A stretch of 64,000 nucleotides of DNA from Mucilaginibacter sp. (GCF_028288205.1 NZ_JAQBOD010000036.1:1-64000); one strand, 5' to 3'; positions 37,135-45,807 are shown, counted from the first letter of the stretch. Made by a program: numbers and translations. Notes: generated from the sequence alone by a model not told the origin.

Positions 37135-40035
37135 ATGGTTGAATTTGAAAGTAAGCGTACAATAGAAGAAGTGCTTGATTTAGAAACAGGCGAGATTATT
37201 TTATCAAAAGAATTTTTTAAACAATCAGAAGATAAAGTAATTTATTTCAGACGGGTACAACAGGAAGCAATAAGTGGAATTAGAGCAGCAAAATTCGTTT
37301 GTATTTACTGCCATCAGATTGTGAAAATTTCCGGAAAACCAACCCAAAGAGGAATAGTTTCTTTCTTTGCCCATTTACATGATAGTGAAGAATGTGAAAT
37401 TAAAACTAACGGAAATTATTCAAAAGAAGAGATTGAGGCAATTAAATACGCAGGTATTAAGGAAAGTCAAAGGCATATTGATCTTAAAGAAAAAATATAT
37501 AAGGCATTAACTGACCAAAAAAGCAAAGAATTAGAAATAAATAATGTTGAAGTTGAAAAACGGTTCATTAGCAACAATCCATTATTAAATTGGAGAAGAC
37601 CTGATCTTTACGCAGAATATAAAAATAAAAAAGTTGTTTTTGAACTTCAATTATCAACAACGTTTTTAAGCGTTATCGTAGCCAGGGACATATTCTATAA
37701 ATTAAATAACACTTTTATTATATGGATTTTTAACTTTTCTTCTAATGAAGAATATGTTAATCTTGGTAACCTAATGTGTAAGGATATATATTATGCCAAT
37801 AAAAGAAACGCATTTGTTTATGATGAAAAAGCCATAATCCTATCGGAGCAACAAAGGGAATTGATTTTGCTTTGTATTTGGTTTGAGCCAATTATTGAAA
37901 ATGGCAAATTAGTACATGGGCGGGGAAGTATTCATAAAGAATATGTTAAATTCTCGGAATTAAATTTTGATGATAAGGAACTCAAACCTTATTATGTCGA
38001 TGCTGATAAAATGTTTTTATCCTATTACCCGGAACAATTAGTCGAACGGACAAAAAATGAACTTGAAAGTGAAAAGTGGTTAAAAAAGGTTGAAGAAAAT
38101 AATCAAAAAAAATTTGAACAAAAGAGGATTGAAAAAGAATCAAAGGAAAAGGAGCAAGAAAGAAAAATTAACGAAATAATTGCTGGCATAAGAAATGGAG
38201 TATACGAACTAAATCCCTTACAAAAAAATGGGAAGTGGGGTTATGAATCACAGGGGGAATTAATAATCAAACCCATATATAGTTTTGCTGATAAATATGG
38301 GGAAAGTAGATTTGCAAAAGTAAAAAGGGGTAGGAAATTCGGATTATTAAACAAACTTGGTAAAGAAATTTTACCCTGTATTTACGATGAAATATTTGAA
38401 TATTGTAAAGGCACGGAATTTATAAAGGTGAAAAAAGATAAAAAATTTGGCTATACAACCCCCCTTGGGGTTGAAATAATACCTTGTTTATATGACGAAA
38501 TTTTTGAAATCAATAATGATCGATATGTAGTCAAAATAGCGAAAGAATGGTCAATCATTGACGATAAGAATAGTAAAATTGAAATGCTATCGTTTGATAA
38601 CATATCAATTTTTCAGGAGGGTTTAGATTTATTAAAAATTACTCGAAAGGAAACGGTAAAAACATTAATTGGACAAAATTATGGTGGTTATAATATTTAT
38701 AGTTCAAATCATACTTATTACGAGGGGCTAATGGATTTTAACGGAAACGTTCTGATCCCTGCTAACTATAATTATATATCTCTTTTTGAGCAAGGAAAAG
38801 CTACAGGCATTATCGATCAAAGAAAGGGTATAATAGAATTTAACGATAATAAGTTAAAATGTTTCATTTATGCTATCGAAGATTTTAACGACCATGGAAT
38901 AGCAAGAGCAAAAAAGAATGGACTATTTGGATTTGTTAATAAGGATAAAACAGAGGTCATACCTTTTATATATGATATGATTAATCCTTTTGAAGGGGGA
39001 ACTGCAAAAGCAAAAAGGAATGATGTTTTTGGTTGTATAGATTTAAATGGAAACGAAATTATTGATTGGGTTGGGGCATATAGTGATGACGGTGTAGCCA
39101 TCGCAAGAAAATTTGGCCTTTTTGGTTTCATTGATTTACAAGGAAATGAAGTATTTCCATTTGTGTATGATTCGTTAGAATCATTTATAGATGGCAGAGC
39201 TAAAGCAAAAAAAAATGATCTATGGGGATATATTGACTTGAATGGCCACGAAGTTATTCCTATAATCTTCGATCAAATCGAATCTTTTATTAATGGTATA
39301 GCTAAAGCAAAAAAAAATGATCTCTGGGGATATATTGACGTGAATGGCTACGAAGTTATTCCTGTAATATTCGATCTAATCGAATCTTTTAATGATGGTA
39401 TAGCAAGAGCCAAAAAGAATGGTCAATGGGGGTATATAGATTTAGAGGGCAATGAAATTATGCCTTGCGTTTTTGATCTAATTGAACCATTTCGGGATAA
39501 TAAAGCCATTGCAAAGAAAAACGGACTATATGGATACATTGATTTACGTGGGAATGTTATAATCCCTTTCAACTACGATGCCATTGAGACTTTTGAAAAT
39601 GGTAGAGCTAAGGCCAAAAGAATTAATTATTGGGGCTATATTGATGATCGCGGTAATGAGGTTATTGGCTTCGTTTTCGATTGGATAGAAAAATTTAATT
39701 TGGGCAAAGCCAAAGCTAAAAAGGAAGGACTGTGGGGATACATTGATGTTAAAGGTGCAACTATCATTGATTTTTTATACCACGAGATAGAAGACAGGAA
39801 CAATGAATATTACAAAGTTAACCGTTTACACAAGTGGGGTTATATCGACTATTCAGGAAAAGTGGTAGTAAAAATTATATATGATAAGTTATATGACTTT
39901 GATGAAGGACCAACCGACATAAGACAAAAAGATAAAACCGTACAAGTTTATGGGTTGGCCAAATATACCTTTTCCACCAAGCGTGGTTATGTTAGCAAAA
40001 CTGGGCAAGAATATTGGCAATACTGGAAGGATTGA
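37135..40035 (+). CDS. CoiA-like nuclease fused to WG repeats
   Basis: A 966-aa protein with two parts. The N-terminal 200 residues resemble the CoiA/DUF6035 group of PD-(D/E)xK nucleases. A zinc-ribbon-like pair is C56/C59 with H80, H82 and C87 following. The nuclease motif is RRPD (D157) and FELQ (E170, Q172), where D, E and Q are the expected catalytic pattern. A charged coiled-coil stretch covers about 315-350. From about 365 to the end there are about fourteen WG-type repeats (pattern G-x-WGYIDxxGxEVIPxxFD), a scaffold often found in large surface or immune-like proteins. Two repeats at 39197-39409 are almost identical at DNA level. It is very AT-rich. The next gene encodes a RES-domain protein 68 bp downstream. 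Function unknown; a defence role is a hypothesis. Confidence 0.75.
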   Translation: MVEFESKRTIEEVLDLETGEIILSKEFFKQSEDKVIYFRRVQQEAISGIRAAKFVCIYCHQIVKISGKPTQRGIVSFFAHLHDSEECEIKTNGNYSKEEIEAIKYAGIKESQRHIDLKEKIYKALTDQKSKELEINNVEVEKRFISNNPLLNWRRPDLYAEYKNKKVVFELQLSTTFLSVIVARDIFYKLNNTFIIWIFNFSSNEEYVNLGNLMCKDIYYANKRNAFVYDEKAIILSEQQRELILLCIWFEPIIENGKLVHGRGSIHKEYVKFSELNFDDKELKPYYVDADKMFLSYYPEQLVERTKNELESEKWLKKVEENNQKKFEQKRIEKESKEKEQERKINEIIAGIRNGVYELNPLQKNGKWGYESQGELIIKPIYSFADKYGESRFAKVKRGRKFGLLNKLGKEILPCIYDEIFEYCKGTEFIKVKKDKKFGYTTPLGVEIIPCLYDEIFEINNDRYVVKIAKEWSIIDDKNSKIEMLSFDNISIFQEGLDLLKITRKETVKTLIGQNYGGYNIYSSNHTYYEGLMDFNGNVLIPANYNYISLFEQGKATGIIDQRKGIIEFNDNKLKCFIYAIEDFNDHGIARAKKNGLFGFVNKDKTEVIPFIYDMINPFEGGTAKAKRNDVFGCIDLNGNEIIDWVGAYSDDGVAIARKFGLFGFIDLQGNEVFPFVYDSLESFIDGRAKAKKNDLWGYIDLNGHEVIPIIFDQIESFINGIAKAKKNDLWGYIDVNGYEVIPVIFDLIESFNDGIARAKKNGQWGYIDLEGNEIMPCVFDLIEPFRDNKAIAKKNGLYGYIDLRGNVIIPFNYDAIETFENGRAKAKRINYWGYIDDRGNEVIGFVFDWIEKFNLGKAKAKKEGLWGYIDVKGATIIDFLYHEIEDRNNEYYKVNRLHKWGYIDYSGKVVVKIIYDKLYDFDEGPTDIRQKDKTVQVYGLAKYTFSTKRGYVSKTGQEYWQYWKD

Positions 40036-40103
40036 ATCTAATATAGATTCTTGTTTAGATTATAGCCAGGCTAAAACTTAATAATAGTTTCCGTTTTAAA
40101 GAT

Positions 40104-41267
40104 ATGATAGAACTAATCAGGGCATTAAATGAGGATCGTCCACTTTGTAGTAACCACATTACAGACAATCCTATAAAAGCATTTATAAAAAAAACAGGCA
40201 GTATAGGGGAATGTAGTTATTGCGGCAAGAAAAAAAACGTAACGTCTTTTATTAAAGTAGCAAGTTTCATTAAAAAAGGCATATTACGATTTTATGGGGA
40301 TGCAAATAATGAAGGGTGCAGTTGGGATAAAGAAGAACAAAAATCCTTGGTAGCTACTTATGATACGGAAGAACTTTTAAAGGATAAAATTAATCTTAGA
40401 GTAGATAATGATTTGCTAATGTGCGATTTGATAGATTATTTAGGTGATGGAACCTGGTGTAAGTTAGATCCCTATGGTGACGACGAAGACGAAGAGCTAT
40501 CTTACAATTGGGACGAATTTAAAAGGGTAGTTAAGCATGTTTCACGTTACGTTTTTTTTGGTTCTAAACAGTTTAAATCCGGGATGAATGGGGCTTATGT
40601 AGACAACATATTGTATGAAATAGGAAAACGCGTTAATAAGCTCAAATTATTCAGTACGCTGGAACCGGGAACAGACTTTTATAGATGCCGTCGACATTCC
40701 TTCAAAAAAAAACCGGTTAAGGCTGAAGATTTTACTTCTCCATCTAATGATGAAGCCAAATTTCCTAACCGCATGAGTCCTGCTGGGATATCTATGTTTT
40801 ATGCAGCTTTTAATCCTGAAACAGCCTACGAAGAAACACTCGATCCAAATTCTAAATTCCCTATCGAGATAATGAGCACCGGTGTATTTAAAAACAATAA
40901 AGAATTAACCTTAATAAACCTGGCAAGGTTACCGCCACTACCCAGCATATTTGATCAAAAAAAGTCAAGTGATTATTATAGTATGGTCTTTTTGGAGAAA
41001 TTTGTTAATGATCTAAGTGCAACGGTGGCTAAAGATGGTAGTGAACATATTGAATATATACCAACTCAAATAATTACGGAATATTTTCGGTACACACATG
41101 GCGACCTTACAGGTAAGATTATTGACGGAATTATTTATCCAAGTTCAAGAAACCCAGGAAATGAAGCGTGTGTATTATTTTTCGATCAAAGCCAGTGCCT
41201 CGAAAAAATGGATTTTTTAGCAAACAGAGTTCATAGAAAACCTATACCTCGTTTGACAATTATCTAA
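40104..41267 (+). CDS. RES-domain protein with zinc-ribbon/HEPN-associated N-terminus
   Basis: A 387-aa protein. The C-terminal half is a RES domain: FYRCRRH near residue 193, FPNRMSPAGISMFYAAF, and DGIIYPSSRNPGNEACVLFF are its three conserved blocks. RES toxins characterised elsewhere degrade NAD. The first 170 residues have a zinc-ligand pattern C15/H18 and C37/C40 (CSNH and CSYC), as in the HEPN/RES-N-terminal domain family found on RES proteins outside classical toxin-antitoxin pairs. No Xre-type antitoxin gene is adjacent; the preceding CoiA-WG gene is the obvious partner. The toxin must then be kept inactive by its own N-terminus or by that partner. AT-rich like its neighbour. Confidence 0.82.
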   Translation: MIELIRALNEDRPLCSNHITDNPIKAFIKKTGSIGECSYCGKKKNVTSFIKVASFIKKGILRFYGDANNEGCSWDKEEQKSLVATYDTEELLKDKINLRVDNDLLMCDLIDYLGDGTWCKLDPYGDDEDEELSYNWDEFKRVVKHVSRYVFFGSKQFKSGMNGAYVDNILYEIGKRVNKLKLFSTLEPGTDFYRCRRHSFKKKPVKAEDFTSPSNDEAKFPNRMSPAGISMFYAAFNPETAYEETLDPNSKFPIEIMSTGVFKNNKELTLINLARLPPLPSIFDQKKSSDYYSMVFLEKFVNDLSATVAKDGSEHIEYIPTQIITEYFRYTHGDLTGKIIDGIIYPSSRNPGNEACVLFFDQSQCLEKMDFLANRVHRKPIPRLTII

Positions 41268-41544
41268 ATATAGATCCATATATTAATTTCGGATTTATTC
41301 TTTTCGTTAGTCTTCCCTAAAAATGAAGCCTTCATAACTTCATCATCAAAAGTATCAACGTTACGAAAAAAATCATATTTTTATCGTATGGATAAAAAGA
41401 AATATGACGCTTTCAAAGATGAAGTGGCTAAGAAAACCATATCAGGATTAAATTTAACATTTCAGATAATCCATTTATAAATTAAAATTTCATAATAAGC
41501 TCAAACCCTATTTGGAATAAATGCACATTTAGGATATTCATAAT
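41268..41544. other. AT-rich gap with no supported gene
   Basis: A 30-codon frame at 41388-41480 (MDKKKYDAFKDEVAKK...) has a plausible start but no family and may be a remnant. Nothing else is seen. Confidence 0.4.
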
Positions 41545-41790
41545 TTATTTTTCGAAGTTATTTGTTTTATCTATTTGGTGACCAAGTTCTTCAACCCAAG
41601 AATCTAAATAATATGTTATGCCGCCTTTATATACCCAGTTACCATTTCGTTTCACTATATCAAAATTTGCGATGTCAGCATCGAACGCGAACCTATAAAT
41701 GTCCTCTTTGTCATATTGGAAAAAATTGATAGTGCCAGTTATTCTATCTCCGGATTCTCCAGTTAAAAAAAAACCAATAATAGGAATCAT
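41545..41790 (-). CDS. Small hypothetical protein
   Basis: Eighty-one residues with a beta-rich pattern (DRITGTINFFQYDKEDIYRF, FDADIANFDIVKRNGNWVY) and a C-terminal helix. Located between the RES gene (opposite strand) and the left mobilisation module. I do not recognise a family. It could be an immunity or accessory protein for the cargo pair, but that is speculation. Confidence 0.45.
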   Translation of the reverse strand: MIPIIGFFLTGESGDRITGTINFFQYDKEDIYRFAFDADIANFDIVKRNGNWVYKGGITYYLDSWVEELGHQIDKTNNFEK

Positions 41791-41950
41791 AATGTTTTAT
41801 TTTCTGTAATAACAAATTTATGAATTAAATACTGAAAGCTAAATAAATTAAGAGCACAACTTTTCCGCACCGCCTATTATCAGTTTAACAGCTTGAAATA
41901 TTCGACTCAAAATCAAAAAACTTAATATTATAGCATTTAATGATCCTTTA

Positions 41951-42111
41951 CACACATCCCCCATTTTTAACGCTTAGGCACCAAAAGCGCAAGGCGGATG
42001 AAAGGTCAAGGCCGAAGCACCGCTAAAAAACAAACAAATACCGCTTCGTTTATATAGCCTTGAACTTTAAGTCCGCCGGTCGCTAACTTTGCCGGACGCG
42101 GTGAAATGAGG
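41951..42111 (+). repeat. Cargo-flanking repeat, right copy
   Basis: About 161 bp, homologous to 36814-36971. Here it continues into a highly paired region at 42138-42242. The pair brackets the CoiA-WG, RES and small-protein genes. Confidence 0.65.
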
Positions 42112-42137
42112 ATGTTTTTATTTGTGGGCGGGGCAAG

Positions 42138-42242
42138 GGCAAGTGTGTTGCGAAGCTTCACTCTTGCCGTGCATCAGGCAAAGCGGGTGAAGGAATGATC
42201 CCGGACTGCCGGGATTCATGGATGAACCTGCTTTGCCTGAAT
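42138..42242. other. Three nested/adjacent hairpins
   Basis: GGCAAGTGTG (42138-42147) pairs with 42159-42168 (9 of 10). ATCAGGCAAAGCGGGT (42173-42188) pairs with 42226-42242 with few mismatches, and encloses a perfect ATCCCGG-actg-CCGGGAT hairpin (42198-42215). It lies just after the stop of the minus-strand mobilisation operon and may be its terminator or a structured RNA. Confidence 0.5.
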
Positions 42243-42254
42243 GGGTGGCTTTTT

Positions 42255-42881
42255 TCAATTAGGCTGGTTTTTTAATGCTTTCAAACTATCCGCTTCTCTT
42301 TCAAGTTGTTTAATGCGTAATTCAGTTACCTGTCCTTTTTGATACCTCTTTATGCTGTCCGTCCTATAGCTGTTAATATCGGCTACCTTAAAACTATCAA
42401 GTTCATTAACCATATCCAGTTTGCCTGTTTTATCCTGTTTAATATAATTCCAGTACCACGAATTACGGTATCGGGTGTTCTCGCTGTTCATATACCAATA
42501 AGGGAAACCAAACCAGCAGATAATGCAAGCCATTAAGGCCAGGGCTGTTAAAATCATAAAACGTTTGCCCATAATCTTTAAAAAGCTTTTACCGCCGTCC
42601 TCCGGCAATACCAGTATACGGTTTTTGGTGAACAGCTCATTAAGCTGCCTTTGTACTACATTTTTTATAGTGGTAAAACCATCAGCCACAATATTGTGTA
42701 CTGGTAATAATTCCGGCGCGGGTGCTGTTACCTGTATGTTCTCTATCTTGCTTTTAAAGCCATCTACTTTTTTATTTAGTTCATCAACTTTTGCAGGTAA
42801 TACTTTAACCACTTCTTTTACTGCTTGTAATTCTTTGGTGAAATCTTCCATCACCGAATTAAAATTTGTTTCGTTTATCAT
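42255..42881 (-). CDS. Mobilisation-linked membrane/coiled-coil protein
   Basis: A 208-aa protein with a predicted coiled coil in the first 90 residues (FTKELQAVKEVVKVLPAKVD), a transmembrane helix at about 110-132 (MILTALALMACIICWFGFPYW), and a charged C-terminal helix (ELRIKQLEREADSLKAL). It overlaps the relaxase stop by 4 bp, so it is cotranscribed with the MobC and relaxase genes. Likely a membrane anchor or accessory of the relaxosome. No named family recognised. Confidence 0.65.
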   Translation of the reverse strand: MINETNFNSVMEDFTKELQAVKEVVKVLPAKVDELNKKVDGFKSKIENIQVTAPAPELLPVHNIVADGFTTIKNVVQRQLNELFTKNRILVLPEDGGKSFLKIMGKRFMILTALALMACIICWFGFPYWYMNSENTRYRNSWYWNYIKQDKTGKLDMVNELDSFKVADINSYRTDSIKRYQKGQVTELRIKQLEREADSLKALKNQPN

Positions 42882-43765
42882 AATCTAAATCCTCCCGATT
42901 GTTTAATTTCCTGTTTATCCTCTTGTTGTTTTTTCAATTGTTCTTCTCTTTGCGATCTTAAAATCGTTTCCCTAAGTTGTTGAGCCAGGCTTGGCTTTTG
43001 TTGTTCCTCTTGTTGCATCTGTCTGTTTTGTGCTAATTGCTTTGCAATTTTCAATAAAGGATAACCAACCTGACTGCCTTTAAACCTGACTGCTTGTGCA
43101 TCTGTAAAAGCGATACCCCTGCCCAATTCGACTTCATAGCCTTTTGCAGTAATCTTATTCTGAAATTCTTTCATGGTTGTGGATTGCTTTAAGAATTTAG
43201 CAATAGCCTCTTTTAATGCTTCTTTACGGATATCCTGACGTGGCAATATCCTTTCTTCTTTAGACAGAAACCTACGTGGGCTAAGCACTTGTTGCAATTG
43301 GTGCTTCCTTTCCATGCTTCGGCAAAAGTTTGCCATCCGTTTGTAGTTGTTGCTGTCGGAAACCGTTTTTGCATCATATCCAACCCTATTAGCCACAATA
43401 TGCAAATGTTGGTGCTGCCGGTCGGCATGCTCTATAACCACATACTGGTTATTTTCAAACCCAAAGTCTTTAGCCATTTGCTTACCAATATCAATTTTAT
43501 CCTGGTTGCTTAACTGATCTGAATGGGCAAAGCTTAAAGAGGCATGTAATACTGGTTTAGATAGCTTCGGGTTTAAATACCGTACTTCATTGAACTGCTG
43601 TATCAGTTCTTTTTTATTACCGAAGCATTGATTATAGCAAATAACCTGCGCCTGCTTTTTCTCCTGTTCTATTTCCTGCAACGCTTTACTCTGTTGTAAT
43701 CTGCCTTCATGCAGGTAGTTTAAACATCCCCGGAAACTTTTTCCTGTGCTTATCTTACCGATCAT
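42878..43765 (-). CDS. Relaxase/mobilisation nuclease (MOBP type)
   Basis: A 295-aa relaxase that nicks the transfer origin. The N-terminal FRGCLNYLHEG places the candidate catalytic tyrosine at Y17. The metal-binding histidines are in EHADRQHQHLHIVANRVG near residue 112. A Gln-rich C-terminal tail follows. Its start overlaps the MobC stop by 4 bp. It is the smaller of two relaxase-like genes in element A. Candidate oriT sits upstream of mobC (44165-44218). Confidence 0.88.
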   Translation of the reverse strand: MIGKISTGKSFRGCLNYLHEGRLQQSKALQEIEQEKKQAQVICYNQCFGNKKELIQQFNEVRYLNPKLSKPVLHASLSFAHSDQLSNQDKIDIGKQMAKDFGFENNQYVVIEHADRQHQHLHIVANRVGYDAKTVSDSNNYKRMANFCRSMERKHQLQQVLSPRRFLSKEERILPRQDIRKEALKEAIAKFLKQSTTMKEFQNKITAKGYEVELGRGIAFTDAQAVRFKGSQVGYPLLKIAKQLAQNRQMQQEEQQKPSLAQQLRETILRSQREEQLKKQQEDKQEIKQSGGFRL

Positions 43766-44136
43766 TGTAAATAGTCTTTAATATCCGTAACTAACTGTTG
43801 CAGGCTTGTGCTTTGCTGGTTTAGCCTTGCACGTTCAAGTACGCTTAATTCATCAAAGCTATTTCGCTTTTTAGCGATTTGGTTAAGATTGGCGGCTATG
43901 TGGTTTAGTGTTCCCGTTAACTGTAATACGTCTCGATGCAAAGTTTTAACCCTGAATTTTACCGCTCCTTTCAAGCCCATTTCCCGCAAGTATTCCGATA
44001 CGCTTAAACCAACCTGTTTCGCTTTGTTTTCAATCTGCATACCTTCAAAAAAGGAACACTTAACGGAAAGCGTTCGCAATCGCTTTACTTCTTTTGGCGG
44101 CCTGCCGCCTTTGTTTATTTTTGGCTTTTCAAGCAT
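43762..44136 (-). CDS. MobC-like relaxosome accessory protein
   Basis: A 124-aa basic protein with the MobC motif GTLNHIAANLNQIAKK near residue 75 and an N-terminal ribbon-helix-helix-like DNA-binding region (KRLRTLSVKCSFFEGMQ, VSEYLREMGLKG). It should bind the transfer origin and help the relaxase nick. First gene of the three-gene left mobilisation operon. Confidence 0.85.
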   Translation of the reverse strand: MLEKPKINKGGRPPKEVKRLRTLSVKCSFFEGMQIENKAKQVGLSVSEYLREMGLKGAVKFRVKTLHRDVLQLTGTLNHIAANLNQIAKKRNSFDELSVLERARLNQQSTSLQQLVTDIKDYLQ

Positions 44137-44164
44137 CTTTAAATCCTTTCCTGTCTTAAAAAAC

Positions 44165-44218
44165 TCCCCATGAATGCGATAGCATGAATGGGGCCAGCAA
44201 GTTTTGGTAACACCAAAA
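44165..44218. other. Candidate oriT of mobilisation module 1
   Basis: Two hairpins just upstream of the mobC gene: CCCCAT-ga-ATGC-gata-GCAT-ga-ATGGGG (44165-44192) and a perfect GTTTTGG-taaca-CCAAAAC (44200-44218). Location and structure fit a transfer origin; no nick site can be assigned. Confidence 0.45.
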
Positions 44219-44261
44219 CATAGCTCATACTTTAGCAGGGTAATTCAGGAGATAGGTGAAT

Positions 44262-44634
44262 GAGTAACTAACACAAACCTGCAGCACCATCATGTGTATG
44301 CGTAGCAAGATCTTACCATCCCGATCAGAGGATTACAAGAGCAGAGGCAAGAGTACCAAACATTAACCTGCAGCACCTAAAAGGATGTATGCATAGCGAG
44401 ATATCACCTTGTTTTTGTAATGCAAACAGGAGGCCTGGCCCGAGAGTACCTAACATAGCTTTGCAGCAAGACCTTTTGCATGTCTAGCCAGATATTACCT
44501 CTCAGGTCTCCTGTTTCGTTTATTTGTAGTGATTAGTAAACAATAAGATATTGATATAGAGAGGGAACGGCAAAAGAGCATCCACATAGCTTGCAACATC
44601 GTAGTAATGATGTATGCCTGAGCAAGAACTTACC
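44262..44634 (+). repeat. Four imperfect structured repeat units upstream of IS110 transposase
   Basis: Units start at 44262, 44351, 44444 and 44576 (spacings 89, 93 and 132). Each has a conserved GAGtA-ctAACA block, GCAGCA or GCAaCA, a hairpin, then TATGCaTAGCaAGAtaTTACC-like text, then a second hairpin. Hairpin stems differ in sequence but stay complementary: AGAC/GTCT in unit 3 and ACATC/GATGT in unit 4; second hairpins ATCC/GGAT, TGTTT/AAACA, CAGG/CCTG and GGAT/ATCC. Confidence 0.65.
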
Positions 44635-44691
44635 ATTGCCGGATTCTTATCCATGAGTCTCAATAGTATTTTAAGCCGGGGATAGTTCCCT
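44562..44691 (+). ncRNA. Candidate guide (bridge-type) RNA of the IS110 element
   Basis: AGGGAAC (44562-44568) and GTTCCCT (44685-44691) enclose the fourth repeat unit, giving a 130-nt structured region ending 70 bp before the transposase start. IS110-family elements carry their guide RNA in a non-coding end next to the transposase gene. No loop-target match can be tested without the element ends. Confidence 0.35.
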
Positions 44692-44761
44692 GAGCCTGTG
44701 TAGAATATGAGTATAGACTGTGGGATATATCTCTCTGTTTCGATTCTGTAATAATTCGATT

Positions 44762-45772
44762 ATGAGCAAAAAAGTAACATTGAAGCAGTGCCTGGGTATA
44801 GACGTATCCATGAAGAAGATCGATTGCTGCCTGTCCTTCTACACAGAAGACCTGAAGATCAAAGTGGTGGCAACCAGCGGGTTTGAAAACAGCACTGACG
44901 GGTTTGTAAAGCTCCGGGAGTGGTTAAACAGGAAGCAGGATAATGCCCTTGTTTTGCATGTCAATATGGAGGCGACGGGTACCTACCACGAAGAAGCCGC
45001 CTATTTTCTTGCCGGTGTAGGTTACCGGTTGAGCGTTATCCAGCCCACGAAGGGCAAACAGTATGCCAAGAGCCTGGATGAGAAGAATAAGACGGACAAG
45101 ATCGATGCAGGTATGCTGGCCCGTATGGGCCTGGAACGGGAACTTATGCCCTGGAGCCGGCCCAATGAGCAGCTGCGCCTGTTAAAAAGAATGAGCAGGG
45201 AACGCATCGGTTTGATCCGGGACAGAAACGCCTTAACCAACCAGTTACATGCCTTGAACCATTCTTTCGATGCTTTTCGCGATAGCGTGGAGCGCCTGAA
45301 AGAACGGATTGCTTTAGCAACCAAACAGCTTAGTGAGATCGAAGCGCAAATGCGTGACCTTACAGAAAGTGACCCTGAACTCTCCAAGCGAACCAAACAC
45401 GTGATCACCATTCCGGGGGTCAACTTTGTTACTGCAATTACCGTGATTGCTGAAACCGATGGTTTTGCCAATGTCGGTAACAGGCGGCAGCTCGTCAGTT
45501 ATGTAGGTTTGGATGTGGTCATGAAAGAATCAGGTACGCTAACCTGGCGGCCACATATATCCAAGCGGGGTAATGCTTACATCAGGGCAGGGTTATATAT
45601 GGCTGCTGTCAGTTCCATCATTCACAACAAAACCCTAAAGACCTATTTTAACCGGCTTAAAGATAATGGCAAACCGGGAAAGACGGGTATCGTTGCCCTG
45701 GAACGAAAACTGCTCGTCCTGATCTACACGCTTTATAAAAACGGTCAGGATTATAGCCCGGATCATACGTAG
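44762..45772 (+). CDS. IS110-family transposase
   Basis: A 336-aa DEDD-type recombinase. The N-terminal RuvC-like domain starts LGIDVSMKKIDCCLSFY, followed by HVNMEATGTYHEEAAYFL, QPTKGKQYAKSL and the DKIDAGMLARMG block carrying late acidic residues. The C-terminal transposase_20 domain has ITIPGVNFVTAITVIAETDGF and the catalytic-serine region in KRGNAYIRAGLYMAAVSS. I start at 44762 (MSKKVTLKQ); an earlier ATG at 44720 adds 14 residues. It is higher in GC than the cargo genes. Element ends are not marked by inverted repeats, as usual for this family. Confidence 0.9.
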   Translation: MSKKVTLKQCLGIDVSMKKIDCCLSFYTEDLKIKVVATSGFENSTDGFVKLREWLNRKQDNALVLHVNMEATGTYHEEAAYFLAGVGYRLSVIQPTKGKQYAKSLDEKNKTDKIDAGMLARMGLERELMPWSRPNEQLRLLKRMSRERIGLIRDRNALTNQLHALNHSFDAFRDSVERLKERIALATKQLSEIEAQMRDLTESDPELSKRTKHVITIPGVNFVTAITVIAETDGFANVGNRRQLVSYVGLDVVMKESGTLTWRPHISKRGNAYIRAGLYMAAVSSIIHNKTLKTYFNRLKDNGKPGKTGIVALERKLLVLIYTLYKNGQDYSPDHT

Positions 45773-45807
45773 CACAAGGTAAGATCAGGCAGCTTTTTTA
45801 AAAAAGA

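Noticed and set aside
39197-39800. DNA tandem repeat array as a non-coding element
   Set aside because: The periodicity is explained by WG protein repeats in one continuous reading frame.
44262-44634. CRISPR array
   Set aside because: Only four imperfect repeats of unequal spacing, with internal hairpins and no cas genes.
44262-44634. Integron attC sites
   Set aside because: The required core sites (GTTRRRY and its complement) are missing, and there is no integron integrase.
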